The translations under genes and the position numbers were made by a program. Of a stretch of DNA of 64,000 nucleotides, positions 11,933-23,364 are shown one piece after another. The notes under the pieces were generated by a model, which saw only the letters and a program-made list of their open reading frames with translations, had not been told where the DNA came from and made no database searches. The stretch is taken from assembly GCA_018105865.1 (NCBI GenBank), contig CM030848.1, positions 3,395,501 through 3,459,500 on the forward strand, given 5' to 3'. How positions within the stretch are numbered: the stretch's first letter is position 1; each line of letters starts with the position of its first letter. Source of the DNA: Metaphire vulgaris. Lineage: Eukaryota; Annelida; Clitellata; Crassiclitellata; Megascolecidae.

Positions 11933-12544
11933 TATAGGACATCGCATCATCTGTTGGCTTAGATAGAACTTACGCATGCGTTATGAAACCAGCACCTTAG
12001 TATCTGCAAATTATAGGATCCCAATGGCCGATCAGCTTCTATTACCAAGGAACCTATTTCCGCATCATTATCTTCGGCCAGCTGTTATAGCATCCAACGA
12101 CTCTCGGCGTTTCTATACGGAGTCGGTGGCAGGGGCGTACACCCTTACCCTCTAGCTGCGCCTCTGGTCGGTGGTAAAACCTGTGCGCGTCGGAAATCTT
12201 ACCGATCACTAAGTGACCGCTGTCGTTCCAATCGTTAAATCGTTAAAATAAGTGACGAGGATTTTTTAAAATAGTCAAACTGAACCGCAAAACTTCATTT
12301 ATTTATTTGTTTACAGCAGTGTTCTTGAGTTTATTTTGACATCGCCACTGCAGTGCAGCAGCACAGGACACGCTTATTCTCTCACTTTCAAAACTATCAA
12401 CTGGAAATAAACCGAACAAAATAATGAAGGCAATAGACACATGAATGACATCACTATTAGACCCTGACTATTTATTTGTTTACAGCAGAGTTCTTGAGTT
12501 TAATCGTTCAAATTGGGATTCGGGTCCAATTAATTAGCTGTAAT

Positions 12545-14278
12545 GTAGTCAAAAGAGGTAGCAGATCAATAGAATCCTGTAAGAACCAAAGACTGATAAT
12601 AACGAATACTTATTTTAAGCACCAGATGAGGAAGAGATATACGTGGACGATGCCTGGAGGGGAAAAAGATACCAACTGGACTGCAATATGGTTAAACAAA
12701 GATACAAGAATAGCATCAAAAACGCCCATACCCTACCAGGAGCAGACGCAGATACCGACCATAACTTGGTGATAATGAAAATAGACCTCAGACTGAAAAC
12801 AATAAGAAGGAGGAAGATGAAGGAAAAACAATGGAACAGTGAAGACTTGAAGAAAAAAGAGGAACAGCTGGCTATAAGATTGGACAGCAAAGTAAAAGAC
12901 AGCAAAGTAAAAGAACAGAACACTGAAGGAACAACAGAAACAAGATGGGAGAAGCTTAAAGAAATAATAAAAGAAGAGGCCAAGGAGATAATAAAACACA
13001 AAACAGATAAAGACCCTAGAAAGCCTTGGATCACAAAAGAAATGATCGATAAAGTGGATGAAAGAAAGAAGGAACTGAAAACGACAATGGTCAGATCAGG
13101 CTAGAAAAGAATATAAAAGGCCTATCAATGAACTGAGAAGAGAAAGACACAAAGCCCGTGAGGAATGGTTGAAACAGCAATGCATGAAATTAGAAGAGCT
13201 ATAACGACAAGCAGTGTTTTATACAGGCCTGATAGAGGCCTGTATAAAACCTACCCCCATCAAAATCCCCCAAGAAAATCTCAGCACTGACACAAATTTT
13301 TGTATTGAACTGTGTCTCGTTCCCTCTAGTCAATTCAATTCCCTCCACCCAAGGCGCATAGCCTGGATAAAAACACTGACGACCAGGAAGTACAGTATAT
13401 GACATAGTGAAGAAGTTCAGTAAGAAAGGAACAAGAGAATTAAAGACCAAATGTGTTGATCGATGATAAGGATGGCATTCTATTGACGAGTAAAAAGTAA
13501 GTCATTAAAAGATTGAAGAATTATAGAACAGAGTCAAGACCTGAAGAAATTCCATCTGAATCAGAGGTAGAATTGGAAGATAAAAGACCTGGACTATACT
13601 AAAGAAGCAAATAATAGAGACGATAAAAGAACTGAAAAACAACAAGGCTGTCGGAGTTGATAAAATTCCAGCAGAGATGATTAAATGTCTATGAGAAGGA
13701 GCAACAAAAGAATTAGTAGAGAATGCCAAGACATTTATAAGACTGCATAGGAAATGTAAAAAGACTTCAAGGAAACTATAACACACACTGACGGCAAGGT
13801 ATATCAGCGGTTCCCAACCTTTTACAAAAATGTACCTCCAGTTGGTATGGAGTGTAACCCTACACTGTATATGCCTCAGAAACCTGGACTCTTCAGAAAC
13901 AGTACATGCAAAAGCTTGAAGCATTCGAAATGTGGCTGTGGAGGAGGATGGAAAAGATCAAGTGGACAGACAAGAAATCAAAAGAATAGGCATTAGGGCC
14001 TACAGATGGCGGAAGAACGACGATCGCTAATTACCACCATCAAAGGAAGACAGCGGAACTGGATTGGACACGTCCTAAGAATAGAATCAGCGATTTGAAC
14101 AGTAACGGAGGAAAGTATATCAAGAAAAAGACAAGGGAAGAAAAAAGAGAGTGCTGTTGGGTTGGATGATGAAAACAGATGCAGCCCGCACAAAACCTAT
14201 GAAAAAATCAAAGAAGAGGCATGGCACAGAGAGGAATGGAAACAATGGAGCCCTGAACCTGTCCCAGGACACAGAACA
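12545..14278 (+). mobile_element. RTE-like LINE, heavily decayed
   Basis: Read in shifting plus-strand frames, this gives the end of an AP endonuclease domain (NQRLIITNTYF, then SDHNLV-like TDHNLVIMKIDL at about 12760). A charged linker follows, then palm-domain pieces (NNKAVGVDKIPAEMI near 13640), and a C-terminus (KLEAFEMWLWRRM near 13910; NGNNGALNLSQDTEH near 14240). It is interrupted by a hAT MITE at 13212-13378 and by a short hAT-like end (CAGCGGTTCCCAACCTTTT) near 13804. The copy ends in a GAT tract, as related copies at 47.2 kb also do. No intact frame remains. Confidence 0.75.
13212..13378. mobile_element. hAT MITE inserted in a LINE
   Basis: The termini are CAGTGTTTTATACAGGCC and the imperfect complement GGATAAAAACACTG. 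Flanks acgacaag (13204-13211) and acgaccag (13379-13386) match at 7 of 8 bases, as expected for an aged hAT TSD. The left end also forms a local hairpin around AGGCCTGATAGAGGCCTG. Confidence 0.8.
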
Positions 14279-14281
14279 TGA

Positions 14282-14282
14282 C

Positions 14283-14353
<71 letters not shown>
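14282..14353. repeat. (GAT)n microsatellite, LINE tail
   Basis: About 24 GAT units immediately after the conserved LINE 3' end. Long Asp or Met runs in conceptual translations are artefacts of it. Confidence 0.95.
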
Positions 14354-14354
<1 letters not shown>

Positions 14355-14670
14355 TGTAGTCGAAAGAAGTTATTGCTGCTGCCTGGTATTGGTCTCGTTT
14401 AATTTGAGAGACCTCGTTTTGGATGACATTTCAGAGGAAGAAAGGCTCACGGGAAAACGGGTATGAATCACGGTTTTCCACTTGCGAAGGAGCTAATACA
14501 TCATTTGAGGTGGGAAACGAAATCCGTCCATCGTGCTTCGAAATACTACTGCAGTTGGTTCCCAATAAGGTTCTTGTCTCCGTCCACTTCTCTTCATAAT
14601 ATTGAAGGATGCCGTAGTGAATAAATCAAAACAGGCGCTCCTCTTTATGTGCTCTCAAGAGAGGGACCAA

Positions 14671-15072
14671 GGGGCTGTCCATTAATTATGTCAACAATTT
14701 TAGGGCAATTTTTGACCCCTCTCTCTTGTCAACAACTGTCAACTTTCACTTACCCCTATAATTACGTCAAAAACTGTTGACCCCCCCCCCCAAGATCAAT
14801 GACAGGTCCCAATAACAAGGTTATTATTTTTGTGATGACCATTTTCCCCTTTTTTCCTCATCGAGTGTAAAAATGTGGTGGTGATGACCCTTTTTGCCAT
14901 GCTTTTTTCCATTGTAATAAGTAGTATTACATGAAATTTCTTACTTTTTGATTATTTGTAAAAGTGAAATTGTTGACGTCAACTTCTCTTGACTCCCCCT
15001 CCCCCTGTCAACAACTGTCAAACTTTTTCAAACCCCTCCCCTAAATTGTTGACGTAATTAATGGACAGCCCC
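14671..15072. mobile_element. PIF/Harbinger-like MITE, copy 1
   Basis: The termini GGGGCTGTCCATTAATTA and TAATTAATGGACAGCCCC are inverted repeats. Full copies occur at 26632 and 39379. The latter two are flanked by TTA and TAA three-base duplications, which fits PIF/Harbinger. The interior has C-rich runs and GTGATGACC(C)TTTTTG near 14880. Confidence 0.75.
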
Positions 15073-15077
15073 AAAGA

Positions 15078-15419
15078 CAAGAGTCGGCAACCTACGACCC
15101 GCGGGCCACATCCGGCCCGCCAGTGAATTTAATCCGGCCCTCCGGACCCCACAGGTTTTCGTACAAAGCTATTTTTCTAAGTCTGACAAGCAAAAAAGGT
15201 CATCACTATTTTTTGCACTTGATATGTATGGTTTTTGAGAACTTTTGAACTTTTTTCAGCACAAGCTTTCTAAAAAGCATGAGCTTTAAAACTTTTTAGG
15301 ACCGTAGAAAAATTATTTAATTACCTGGCCTTCAGACAGAAAATTATTTAATCGCATGGTCCTCGGACAGACACCACCATAGCAATTTGGCCCTCTGTTC
15401 AAAAGGTTGCCGACCCATG
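15078..15419. mobile_element. hAT MITE (GTCGGCAACC termini)
   Basis: Left end CAAGAGTCGGCAACC and right end GGTTGCCGACCCATG are near-complementary. The inner GCGGGCCACATCCGGCCCGC is typical of Charlie-like hAT ends. The flanking 8-mers match poorly, so the exact ends are uncertain. It contains the shared motif TGACAAGCAAAAAAGGTCAT at 15184. Confidence 0.7.
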
Positions 15420-16905
<1,486 letters not shown>

Positions 16906-16961
16906 ATGATTCACCAATTAGCAAGAGTTATTAGTGGAGTGCCTCAGGGTTCAGTGCTTGG

Positions 16962-16964
<3 letters not shown>

Positions 16965-17021
<57 letters not shown>
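16965..17021. repeat. (TA)n microsatellite
   Basis: A TA tract of almost 60 bp inside the split LINE. The neighbouring DNA elements inserted next to it. Confidence 0.9.
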
Positions 17022-17022
<1 letters not shown>

Positions 17023-17038
17023 TGTGTGTGTATATACA

Positions 17039-17290
17039 CAGGGCTTTTTTGTGACGGTACGCGCCGGTACGGCGTACCGGAACCTTTTTCAAGGTGTGAA
17101 AAAAAATAATTTTCTTGTGACTGCAGTTGTGATTTAGCTAAAAACTTTAAATACTTAATAAATGATATGCATCATTATGCTTCCAAAATCGCTTCTATGT
17201 TAAATTCTAGCCACAGACCACATAATCGTAATGGAAAAGTTAGGCAATCCACCGTGAGTACCGGCACCTATTTTTTACAAAAAAGCACTG
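17039..17290. mobile_element. hAT-like MITE
   Basis: Left end CAGGGCTTTTTTGTGACGGT and right end ACAAAAAAGCACTG are imperfect complements, with GTACCGG-rich sequence just inside both. Flanks tatataca and tatttata match at 6 of 8 bases. A related right end lies near 1708-1747. Confidence 0.6.
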
Positions 17291-17589
17291 TATTTATATG
17301 TATATATGTTACAGTCAAAGTGTGAAATCAGGCAATGTTGACATTGCCTGAAACTTTTAGGAAATGTCGACATAAGCCGTTTCACTCGGGCACTGTCGAC
17401 ATTGACTGAAATGTTTAGGCATTGTTTAACAATGCCTGAAATTTGCCCAATTTTTATACACACATTTCCTGAAATCTTTATCTGTGATGGGATAGCATAA
17501 TAAGCTTAGCCTGGACTTAAGAAGATCTGAGGCTTCGCTGTCAGGGCCATATTAAGGCTGAGGGGACTGTTCGCTGTATCCCTATAGCT

Positions 17590-18333
17590 GTGAATAACTG
17601 TGGGAAGTCTTTTTCAAGGTGTCGCCTGTCACAGTTCAACGTCATTTTCAGTTCCGGCTGCTGGAACGTCTGTGACTGCTTCTATACATCAACTGCAACC
17701 ACTGAAACAGCTTACGCTTATTCACCTGCTGAGGATCATACCACAGCCAGTCACAGTACAGCTTCATTGCGAGCTACAACGGTTGGAGAACAGGCGGAAA
17801 CCACTAGTAACCAGCAAGCATCAGATTTCATAGATCACCTGCATGATAGTATACAGTCTCATCACAAGAGGGCTCGAGAAGGTTTAATGAAGCAAGCTAA
17901 ACGAATGGTTTTGCATAGTAGAATAGAATTTGCAGCTGGAAATCCTGGTGACAATGTTACCGTCCCTGTTCCATTAGTTGATCGAGGACGTGGCGACCCT
18001 CGTAATATCATGGGTGTCATTCTTGATTGTAACTGCAACTACATGTATCGTATAGCTGTTAGAGCTGGTGTTCTACAAGGCCGGTATGCACGAAATCAAT
18101 TTGATTTGTGCACCCAGATACTGCTAAATGAAGATGATGTCATGGCACACAGCGAGATTTCATTGAGGGCTGCTGTTCAGTACGAATCAAAGAGTGGCGG
18201 TCAAGGTTTTGCAAAATGCAATTGTAAGGGTTCAAAAAAGTGTGAAACAAATCGTTGTAGATGTTTCAAAGCTAAACTGAAATGCAATAGTCGTTGCCAT
18301 TCAAGTTTAAGTTGCTGCAATAAGAACTGTTAA
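17590..18333 (+). CDS. C-terminal fragment of KRBA2/Ginger-like transposase
   Basis: A 247-codon frame. Its second half matches the conserved tail of KRBA2-like proteins encoded by Ginger-type elements: RKRAREGL-like HKRAREGLMKQAKRM, then GDNVTVPVPLVDRGRGDPRN, then RYARNQFDLC. A cysteine-rich end follows (CNCKGSKKCETNRCRCFKAK, CNSRCHSSLSC). The zinc-binding and DDE integrase domains that precede this region in full-length relatives are absent. The first 70 or so codons are not conserved, so the true start is uncertain. The frame sits between the two TIRs and may be translated only as a truncated DNA- or chromatin-binding protein, or not at all. Confidence 0.65.
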   Translation: MNNCGKSFSRCRLSQFNVIFSSGCWNVCDCFYTSTATTETAYAYSPAEDHTTASHSTASLRATTVGEQAETTSNQQASDFIDHLHDSIQSHHKRAREGLMKQAKRMVLHSRIEFAAGNPGDNVTVPVPLVDRGRGDPRNIMGVILDCNCNYMYRIAVRAGVLQGRYARNQFDLCTQILLNEDDVMAHSEISLRAAVQYESKSGGQGFAKCNCKGSKKCETNRCRCFKAKLKCNSRCHSSLSCCNKNC

Positions 18334-18342
18334 ATTTTAGCC

Positions 18343-18545
18343 CGTTTTATATGACTGCTTTTTCCTTTATTGCATTAGAACCTTATAAAGTTTTAGTTTA
18401 CTTCATTAATGTTGTAGAACTGTTTTATATGACTGCTTTTTCTTTATTGCATTAGAACCTTATAAAGTTTTAGTTGACTTCATTAATGTTGTAGAACTGT
18501 TTTATATGACTGCTTTTTCTTTATTGTGTTAGAACCTTATAAAGT
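18343..18545. repeat. 79-bp tandem repeat inside the Ginger-like element
   Basis: Nearly three copies of a unit containing TTTTATATGACTGCTTTTTC and AGAACCTTATAAAGTTTTAG, plus degenerate copies to about 18660. It lies between the transposase stop codon and the right TIR. Confidence 0.85.
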
Positions 18546-19429
18546 TTTTTGGAATTCATTACTTTATTGCATTTGAAGTTTTACAGTTGTGTATAACTTT
18601 TTTCAATTACTGCCTGTTTTTTATTTCATTTGAACCTATTAAAGTTTTTGGCACTTATTAAGGTTTCAGAACTGTTTTATGTTACTTATTATGCTATTCC
18701 ATCACAGATAAAGATTTCAGGAAATGTGTGTATAAAATTTGAGCAAATTTCAGGCATTGTTAAACAATGCCTAAACATTTCAGTCAATGTCGACAGTGCC
18801 CGAGTGAAACGGCTTATGTCGACATTTCCTAAAAGTTTCAGGCAATGTCAACATTGCCTGATTTCACACTTTGACTGTAACATATATATATATATATTAC
18901 TATTCAAAATGTCAAAGTTTGCCGATGATATAAAGATATGTAGAAATATAGACTCGGAGGATGATGCTCAAATTTTAAAGGAAGATCTAAGGAAATTGTT
19001 TCAGTGGTCTGTGGACTGGCAGATGCTTTTCAATATTGATAAATGTTCTGTAATGCATGTTGAGAAATCTAATAATGGTAATGAATATTCTTTATGGGAC
19101 GGATTCTAGCCACAACAGAAAAAAGGGACTTGGGGGGGGGGTAATCATGCATATACGTATGAATCCATCTCGCCAATGCATGGAGGCAGCAAAAAAGGGT
19201 AACCAAATGTTGGGAATGATGAAAAGGACAATAGTGAGTCGAGACAAAGATATAATCATAAAACTTTATAAGTCATTAGAAGGCCTCATCTAGAATACTG
19301 TGTTCAGCCTTGGAATCCATTCTCGAAAAAAGATATAGAGCTTCTAGAAAAAGTGCAAAGACGAGCAACGAAGATGGTCAATGGGTGCCATAGTTTAAGC
19401 TACGAAAAAAGACTTCAGTATTTGTAATG

Positions 19430-19870
19430 TAATGTAACAAAATATTTGTATAGCGCCTCTTCTGAAAGATCACTCAGAAGCGCTCCCACAGCTAATTACT
19501 GTATATTGACAAAGAGATAAGTTTTAAGTCGTTTCAAAAAGAGGGCCATAGAATTAGGAGTTGCTAAGCCACGCATACTGGCGTCAAGAGCATTCCAAAG
19601 GATAGGGCCAACTGATTCAAAACCTCGCTTCAGGAACATGGAGGTTCGTGCTTGGGGCACACTGAGAAGACCATTGGTTGTGGACCGAAGACATGGCCGA
19701 CCAGGGATAGAGCTAAGAGGATGGAGTAGCTCTGAAAGGTAAGATTGTGGACTGACAACATTAGAAAGAAGAAGAGAGGGGGGATTTGATAGAAACAAAA
19801 AATAATGACTGGGAAAGTAGATGTGCATTACGACCGATTCTTTACATTGGTACACTATAACCGCACTAGA
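19430..19870 (-). mobile_element. LINE 3' end, minus strand
   Basis: The minus strand encodes GPILWNALDASMRG and MALFLKRLKTYLFV, the usual C-terminal end of a CR1-like LINE. It is followed on that strand by a 3' UTR with AGCGCTTCTGA and GGCGCTATACAAATA, similar to the LINE tail at 51.2 kb. Confidence 0.75.
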
Positions 19871-20041
19871 GACCACAAATGCAAATTGTTTAAGCAGAGC
19901 GTGGGTCCAAGAAAGAAAAATTTGTTAGCGCAAGGGTTGTGGACAAATGGAACAGTTTGGACGAGGTGAGAGTGACAGTTGAAACAGTAAACGGATGCAG
20001 TCTATCTTGATAAACTAGGTTATTGAATGCAGACGGTTACA

Positions 20042-20091
20042 TCAGTGGTTTTCACACAGGCTTACTTATCCTCCTAAACCACTTAAAATCA

Positions 20092-20150
<59 letters not shown>
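20042..20150. repeat. Interspersed repeat with (TTA)n tail, copy 1
   Basis: CAGTGGTTTTCACACAGGCT followed by TTAAAATCACATTATT runs into a TTA tract. A second copy lies at 25499-25580. Confidence 0.7.
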
Positions 20151-20151
<1 letters not shown>

Positions 20152-20568
20152 ATATTCGTCCTAGGTTTGCATAACTTCGTATTTGATCGAGTTATTTGCC
20201 GAAGTTAAGGAATCTGCGTCTAATCGTTGGATTTCTGAAAATCGATAATCACTCTGGTCCATCAATTCAAACTTTCGTAGCTTTTATGGCACCTATAAAT
20301 TTGTTAAATTTATATAGGAAAATTCTAGTTGAGATTTTTATGTATTTTTGGGAATGAATTTTACGTTTTCCGCATAACACGTAAAATTAATATTGAGTAG
20401 TTTAGAATAGGAGGTTTCCTGTAGTATAATGGGCTCTACCATTTGGCGCTTCGATGTCGCTTCAAGTGTCGTCGATACGTGTCAAGTGTGAATGTGAGAT
20501 CCGGTCCTCTGCAGTTGTCTTCCTGATTCATCCTGTTGTCTTCCATTCACGATGATAACGACTCTAAG
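20151..20568. other. Unannotated AT-rich DNA
   Basis: No coding or repeat signal that I can name. Confidence 0.3.
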
Positions 20569-20628
20569 GGGTCTAACTCTGCTTGTATAACATCTGTTAT
20601 TAGATGCTATACAGGCAGAGTTAGACCC
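20569..20628. other. 27-bp stem hairpin
   Basis: The arm starting GGGTCTAACTCTGCTTGTAT (20569-20595) pairs with 20602-20628 across a 6-base loop gttatt. The stem has one G-T wobble and one A-C mismatch. No flanking TSD is visible. It could be a short palindromic MITE or a small-RNA precursor. Confidence 0.6.
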
Positions 20629-20869
20629 ATCGGTTCGTTTCCAATGTCGATCTGAACAAACAACGAATTCAGTTCCTTTCATTTTCCATTTTTAGGACAA
20701 GAACATCAGATGTGTACAACAGGTGACTGTTCGATATTCTGAAGGTTGGATGTTCCTTAACCTTTGGGGCTTTCGATTAACCCTCTACCCCTCCCTCCCT
20801 CCCTTCATTTCCATTATGATCGGATAACGCTATTCAGACTCTGTACATGTTTACAGTTTATCGCTAACG

Positions 20870-21262
20870 ACAGGTCCGTCGAGAGAAATCCCGGGCACCT
20901 GCACAGAGCAGTCACGGGCCCCCTAAACATTTTGGAGGAAGATTTGTCACATGTTTTAGTGTCCTCAAAAACGAAAAATTTCCATTTATGACCTTATTTT
21001 TCCAATTTTTTTAGAAATATGCGACATACGTGTAAAAAGGAGTGACGGCCTTTTTTGCTTGTCGGACAATTCTATACGTTAACAGACGGCACGCAATGTC
21101 CCCCAGCAACTAGGCCCCCAGCGCCCTCATCTCACAGCGTTCATAATGTAGTAAACATAATATTGCAATTGCATGAGATAACTTTCTTGCTGACCCGCTG
21201 GGGCCCCCTAGAGATCGCCGGCTCATAAACCGTTGCTCCCCATACCACTTCCTCTCAGCGGG
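20870..21262. mobile_element. Probable hAT-like MITE
   Basis: C/G-rich ends (CAGGTCCGTCGAG at the left, GCGGGCCCGCTACCGACGCC at the right) look like imperfect inverted termini. The interior carries the shared motif in reverse (GTGACGGCCTTTTTTGCTTG at 21042). No TSD was confirmed. Confidence 0.4.
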
Positions 21263-21688
21263 CCCGCTACCGACGCCATATAAGTTGCTTAACTGTATCT
21301 AAATAAGTAACCCAAATAAGCTTCGAATATGAAGATGTGATGAAGGCGAATGAGGTGCATGAAAAGAGTAAACAATGAAAAATGGGATGGGAAAGGAAAC
21401 GGGGAAGAGAGACGAGAGGAGAGGACGAGGAGAGGTAGGCCACCGGCTGTGACAATATCCATAACACTTATCGTTGAAATATCGTGATATCGACCTATGA
21501 CCGTACAATTATAGTAACTCTGACAACTGCAAAGCGATGGGATCTGCGTTTTCGTTGTAAGCTGCAACAAAGAATTCCATTTTCGAATTAAAGCGTTCCA
21601 CAGAGAACGTGGAATTCCCGCCAGAGTTACATCAGCAGACAAATGCTGTTCTCAGAGTGCAGAACTCGGCTATTTGCGCATCAACTGT

Positions 21689-21691
<3 letters not shown>
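21263..21691. other. Unannotated DNA
   Basis: Short overlapping minus-strand frames here have no domain signature. I see nothing else. Confidence 0.3.

Positions 21692-21731
<40 letters not shown>
21692..21731. repeat. (GA)n microsatellite
   Basis: About 20 GA units. Confidence 0.9.
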
Positions 21732-21733
<2 letters not shown>

Positions 21734-21789
21734 TAAATCTGCCAAAAGAGCGTGGCTATTAGTAGTCAGTACATTTTACAACGCTGTTA

Positions 21790-21935
21790 CCACTCTACTA
21801 ACTTCCCGCCCCTGTGGAAGCAGTTTACAGGATCTTAGTCACAGAGCAACGGACAGGAAAGAATGGCAGAAAACTGTGGAGATGGCATTATACACCAACG
21901 GGCGATGAGCCCACGGTTAATGATGATGATGACAT
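21790..21935 (+). mobile_element. LINE 3' end fragment
   Basis: The plus strand reads SHRATDRKEWQKTVEMALYT then a stop and short ATG repeats. The peptide resembles the C-terminus of the LINE at 56.3 kb (TDNRKQWRKLIHDAV). Confidence 0.5.
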
Positions 21936-22018
21936 TTTACAATTGTCTTACTTATTTTGAGTCCACGTGTGTGGGACTGTGGGTACTGCGCGACATCGTA
22001 GCAACTTCACCTCCTAAT

Positions 22019-22901
22019 CAGACATGGGTCAATTACAATTATAATTGTAATTCAATTGTAATTAATTACATTTGGTCAATGTAATTGTAATTGATCTGTG
22101 GAAAGTTCAATTACATGTAATTGTAATTGTAATTGTCATGTGTGTAATTGTAATTGTAATTGAGCTATTGTCATTGATTTACCCAATTACAGGAATGTGA
22201 GTTTTATAAGTTCTAATAGCGTATTAGCATGTATGAGCCGAAGTCTTGTCAGTCTATGAATGTTTGGCAGTGAATACATTGGATGATTAGTGAATTGTCA
22301 AAGCACAACGGTTATTGGTAAATGGACTCACTGCTCTGGTCAGTTGCCATGCAAAATTTACTTATTTACTTTTACTGCCTTTCAAATTGGAAGGGAACCA
22401 GCTTATCATTTGTCTACTTCCTGTGTTCGATGGATTGCGTTTTTGTGAATGAAAGTTTAATGCCAGTAAAGATGAGCGTAAATCAAGCAGGAGTAATATG
22501 GAATTATTCTGAAAAGTCTGATGACTTTAATAATGCTGTTTCCAATGCAAATGTTAAAGTGAAGTGCTGGTTGTGTGGTGAATTAGTGTCATGCTCGAAA
22601 AAGGTTACTTCGAATTTGTTGACTCATTTGCGGGTTTGTGAAACTTTGTGTTACGGTTTTTGAAATAGGCCGTAGCATATGAATTTGTTGAACTAATTTA
22701 TGTTAATTATTTTAGACACTTAAGTTTTTTAAAAGAAGCAGAAAGAGGGATGAAAAGTAATTGTAATTGTAATTGTAATTGACACGTTTGTAATTGTAAT
22801 TGGTCCCAATGTAATTGGCTGTAATTGTAATTGTAATTGACAAAAATCCGTATAATTGTAATTTAATTGTAATTGCTTAAAATGTAATTGACCCATGTCT
22901 G
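22019..22901 (+). mobile_element. hAT element with TAATTG iterons and perfect TSD
   Basis: Perfect 18-bp TIRs (CAGACATGGGTCAATTAC) are flanked by an exact 8-bp TSD ctcctaat at 22011-22018 and 22902-22909. About 150 bp inside each end consists of runs of TAATTG/CAATTA. The only coding sequence is a BED-type zinc-finger exon. Confidence 0.93.
22322..22663 (+). CDS. BED zinc-finger fragment of a hAT transposase
   Basis: A frame of about 113 codons whose last 60 resemble the N-terminal BED finger of hAT transposases: VIWNYSEKSDDFNNAV, then CWLCGELVSCSKKVTSNLL and THLRVCETL. The Cys pair and a His of the C2HC/C2H2 pattern are visible. The 30-50 residues before the finger are hydrophobic and are probably not translated; a start at the Met before SVNQAG is more natural. 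No catalytic DDE region follows, so this element keeps only the DNA-binding part. Confidence 0.6.
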   Translation: MDSLLWSVAMQNLLIYFYCLSNWKGTSLSFVYFLCSMDCVFVNESLMPVKMSVNQAGVIWNYSEKSDDFNNAVSNANVKVKCWLCGELVSCSKKVTSNLLTHLRVCETLCYGF

Positions 22902-22909
22902 CTCCTAAT

Positions 22910-23364
22910 GCCTATAGACGTATGCGTCAATTCTGGACTGAGATCCTATGCAGTGTCAGGAAACCACCCATCTGACCCACCTGAACACCCCAAAGCAAAG
23001 TCGCTAGGTTTGTAGGTTACTTGGTATATTAAAATCCTAGAGTACAAACTGATTCTAATTTCAACTGTTAAAAGTCAAAGTCTACAGAGTCTTGATTACA
23101 AGGTCGAATAATCTAACTGCTGTAACTAACTGAAGAACTTCTAAAGCGCCGTCTTGTTCGTGCACATGACATCAGTCGATAGTCGCTCAGATGTTGGATC
23201 ATAATCGCAAACTCCCCTACACAGCTTATGTAATGTATATTAAATATTTTTACCCATGAAGATGCAAAAGTCACAGGAAATTGGAGCAGTTTATTTGGAA
23301 GCTGAAGTACCTGAGACAAATGAAACAAGATATCACGGAATTGATCATCTATTCTTCTAGTCTT
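22910..23364. other. Unannotated DNA
   Basis: No feature that I can support. Confidence 0.3.

Larger units (their letters stand above)
17307..18882 (+). mobile_element. Ginger/KRBA2-like DNA transposon with 198-bp TIRs
   Basis: The left TIR is 17307-17504 and the right TIR 18685-18882. Both are 198 bp and nearly identical in inverted orientation, beginning TGTTACAGTCAAAGTG. Flanking TATA could be a 4-bp TSD, although the site is a TA repeat. The only frame inside is the C-terminal part of a KRBA2-like integrase-type transposase, with no catalytic core, so this is an internally deleted element. TGT termini and this protein family both point to Ginger. The close TIR match suggests relatively recent activity. 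Confidence 0.75.
16906..19430 (+). mobile_element. CR1/L2-like LINE reverse transcriptase split by later insertions
   Basis: The palm motif VISGVPQGSVLGP is at 16925-16963. The next expected segment, KFADDIKICRN with the catalytic ADD, appears only at about 18911. After it come WSVDWQMLFNIDKCSVMH, then in another frame MLGMMKRTIVSRDKDIIIKL and [19 protein letters not shown] up to about 19425. The roughly 1.95 kb between the halves consists of TA repeats, a hAT MITE and a Ginger-like element, so the LINE was the older insertion. Confidence 0.8.

Noticed and set aside
14151..14466. Poly-Asp and poly-Met proteins
   Set aside because: Produced by the (GAT)n LINE tail; no conserved sequence around them beyond the LINE end.
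22020..22140. Regulatory array of homeodomain-like TAATTG sites
   Set aside because: The run is the subterminal iteron of a hAT element with perfect TIRs, and is mirrored at the other end.
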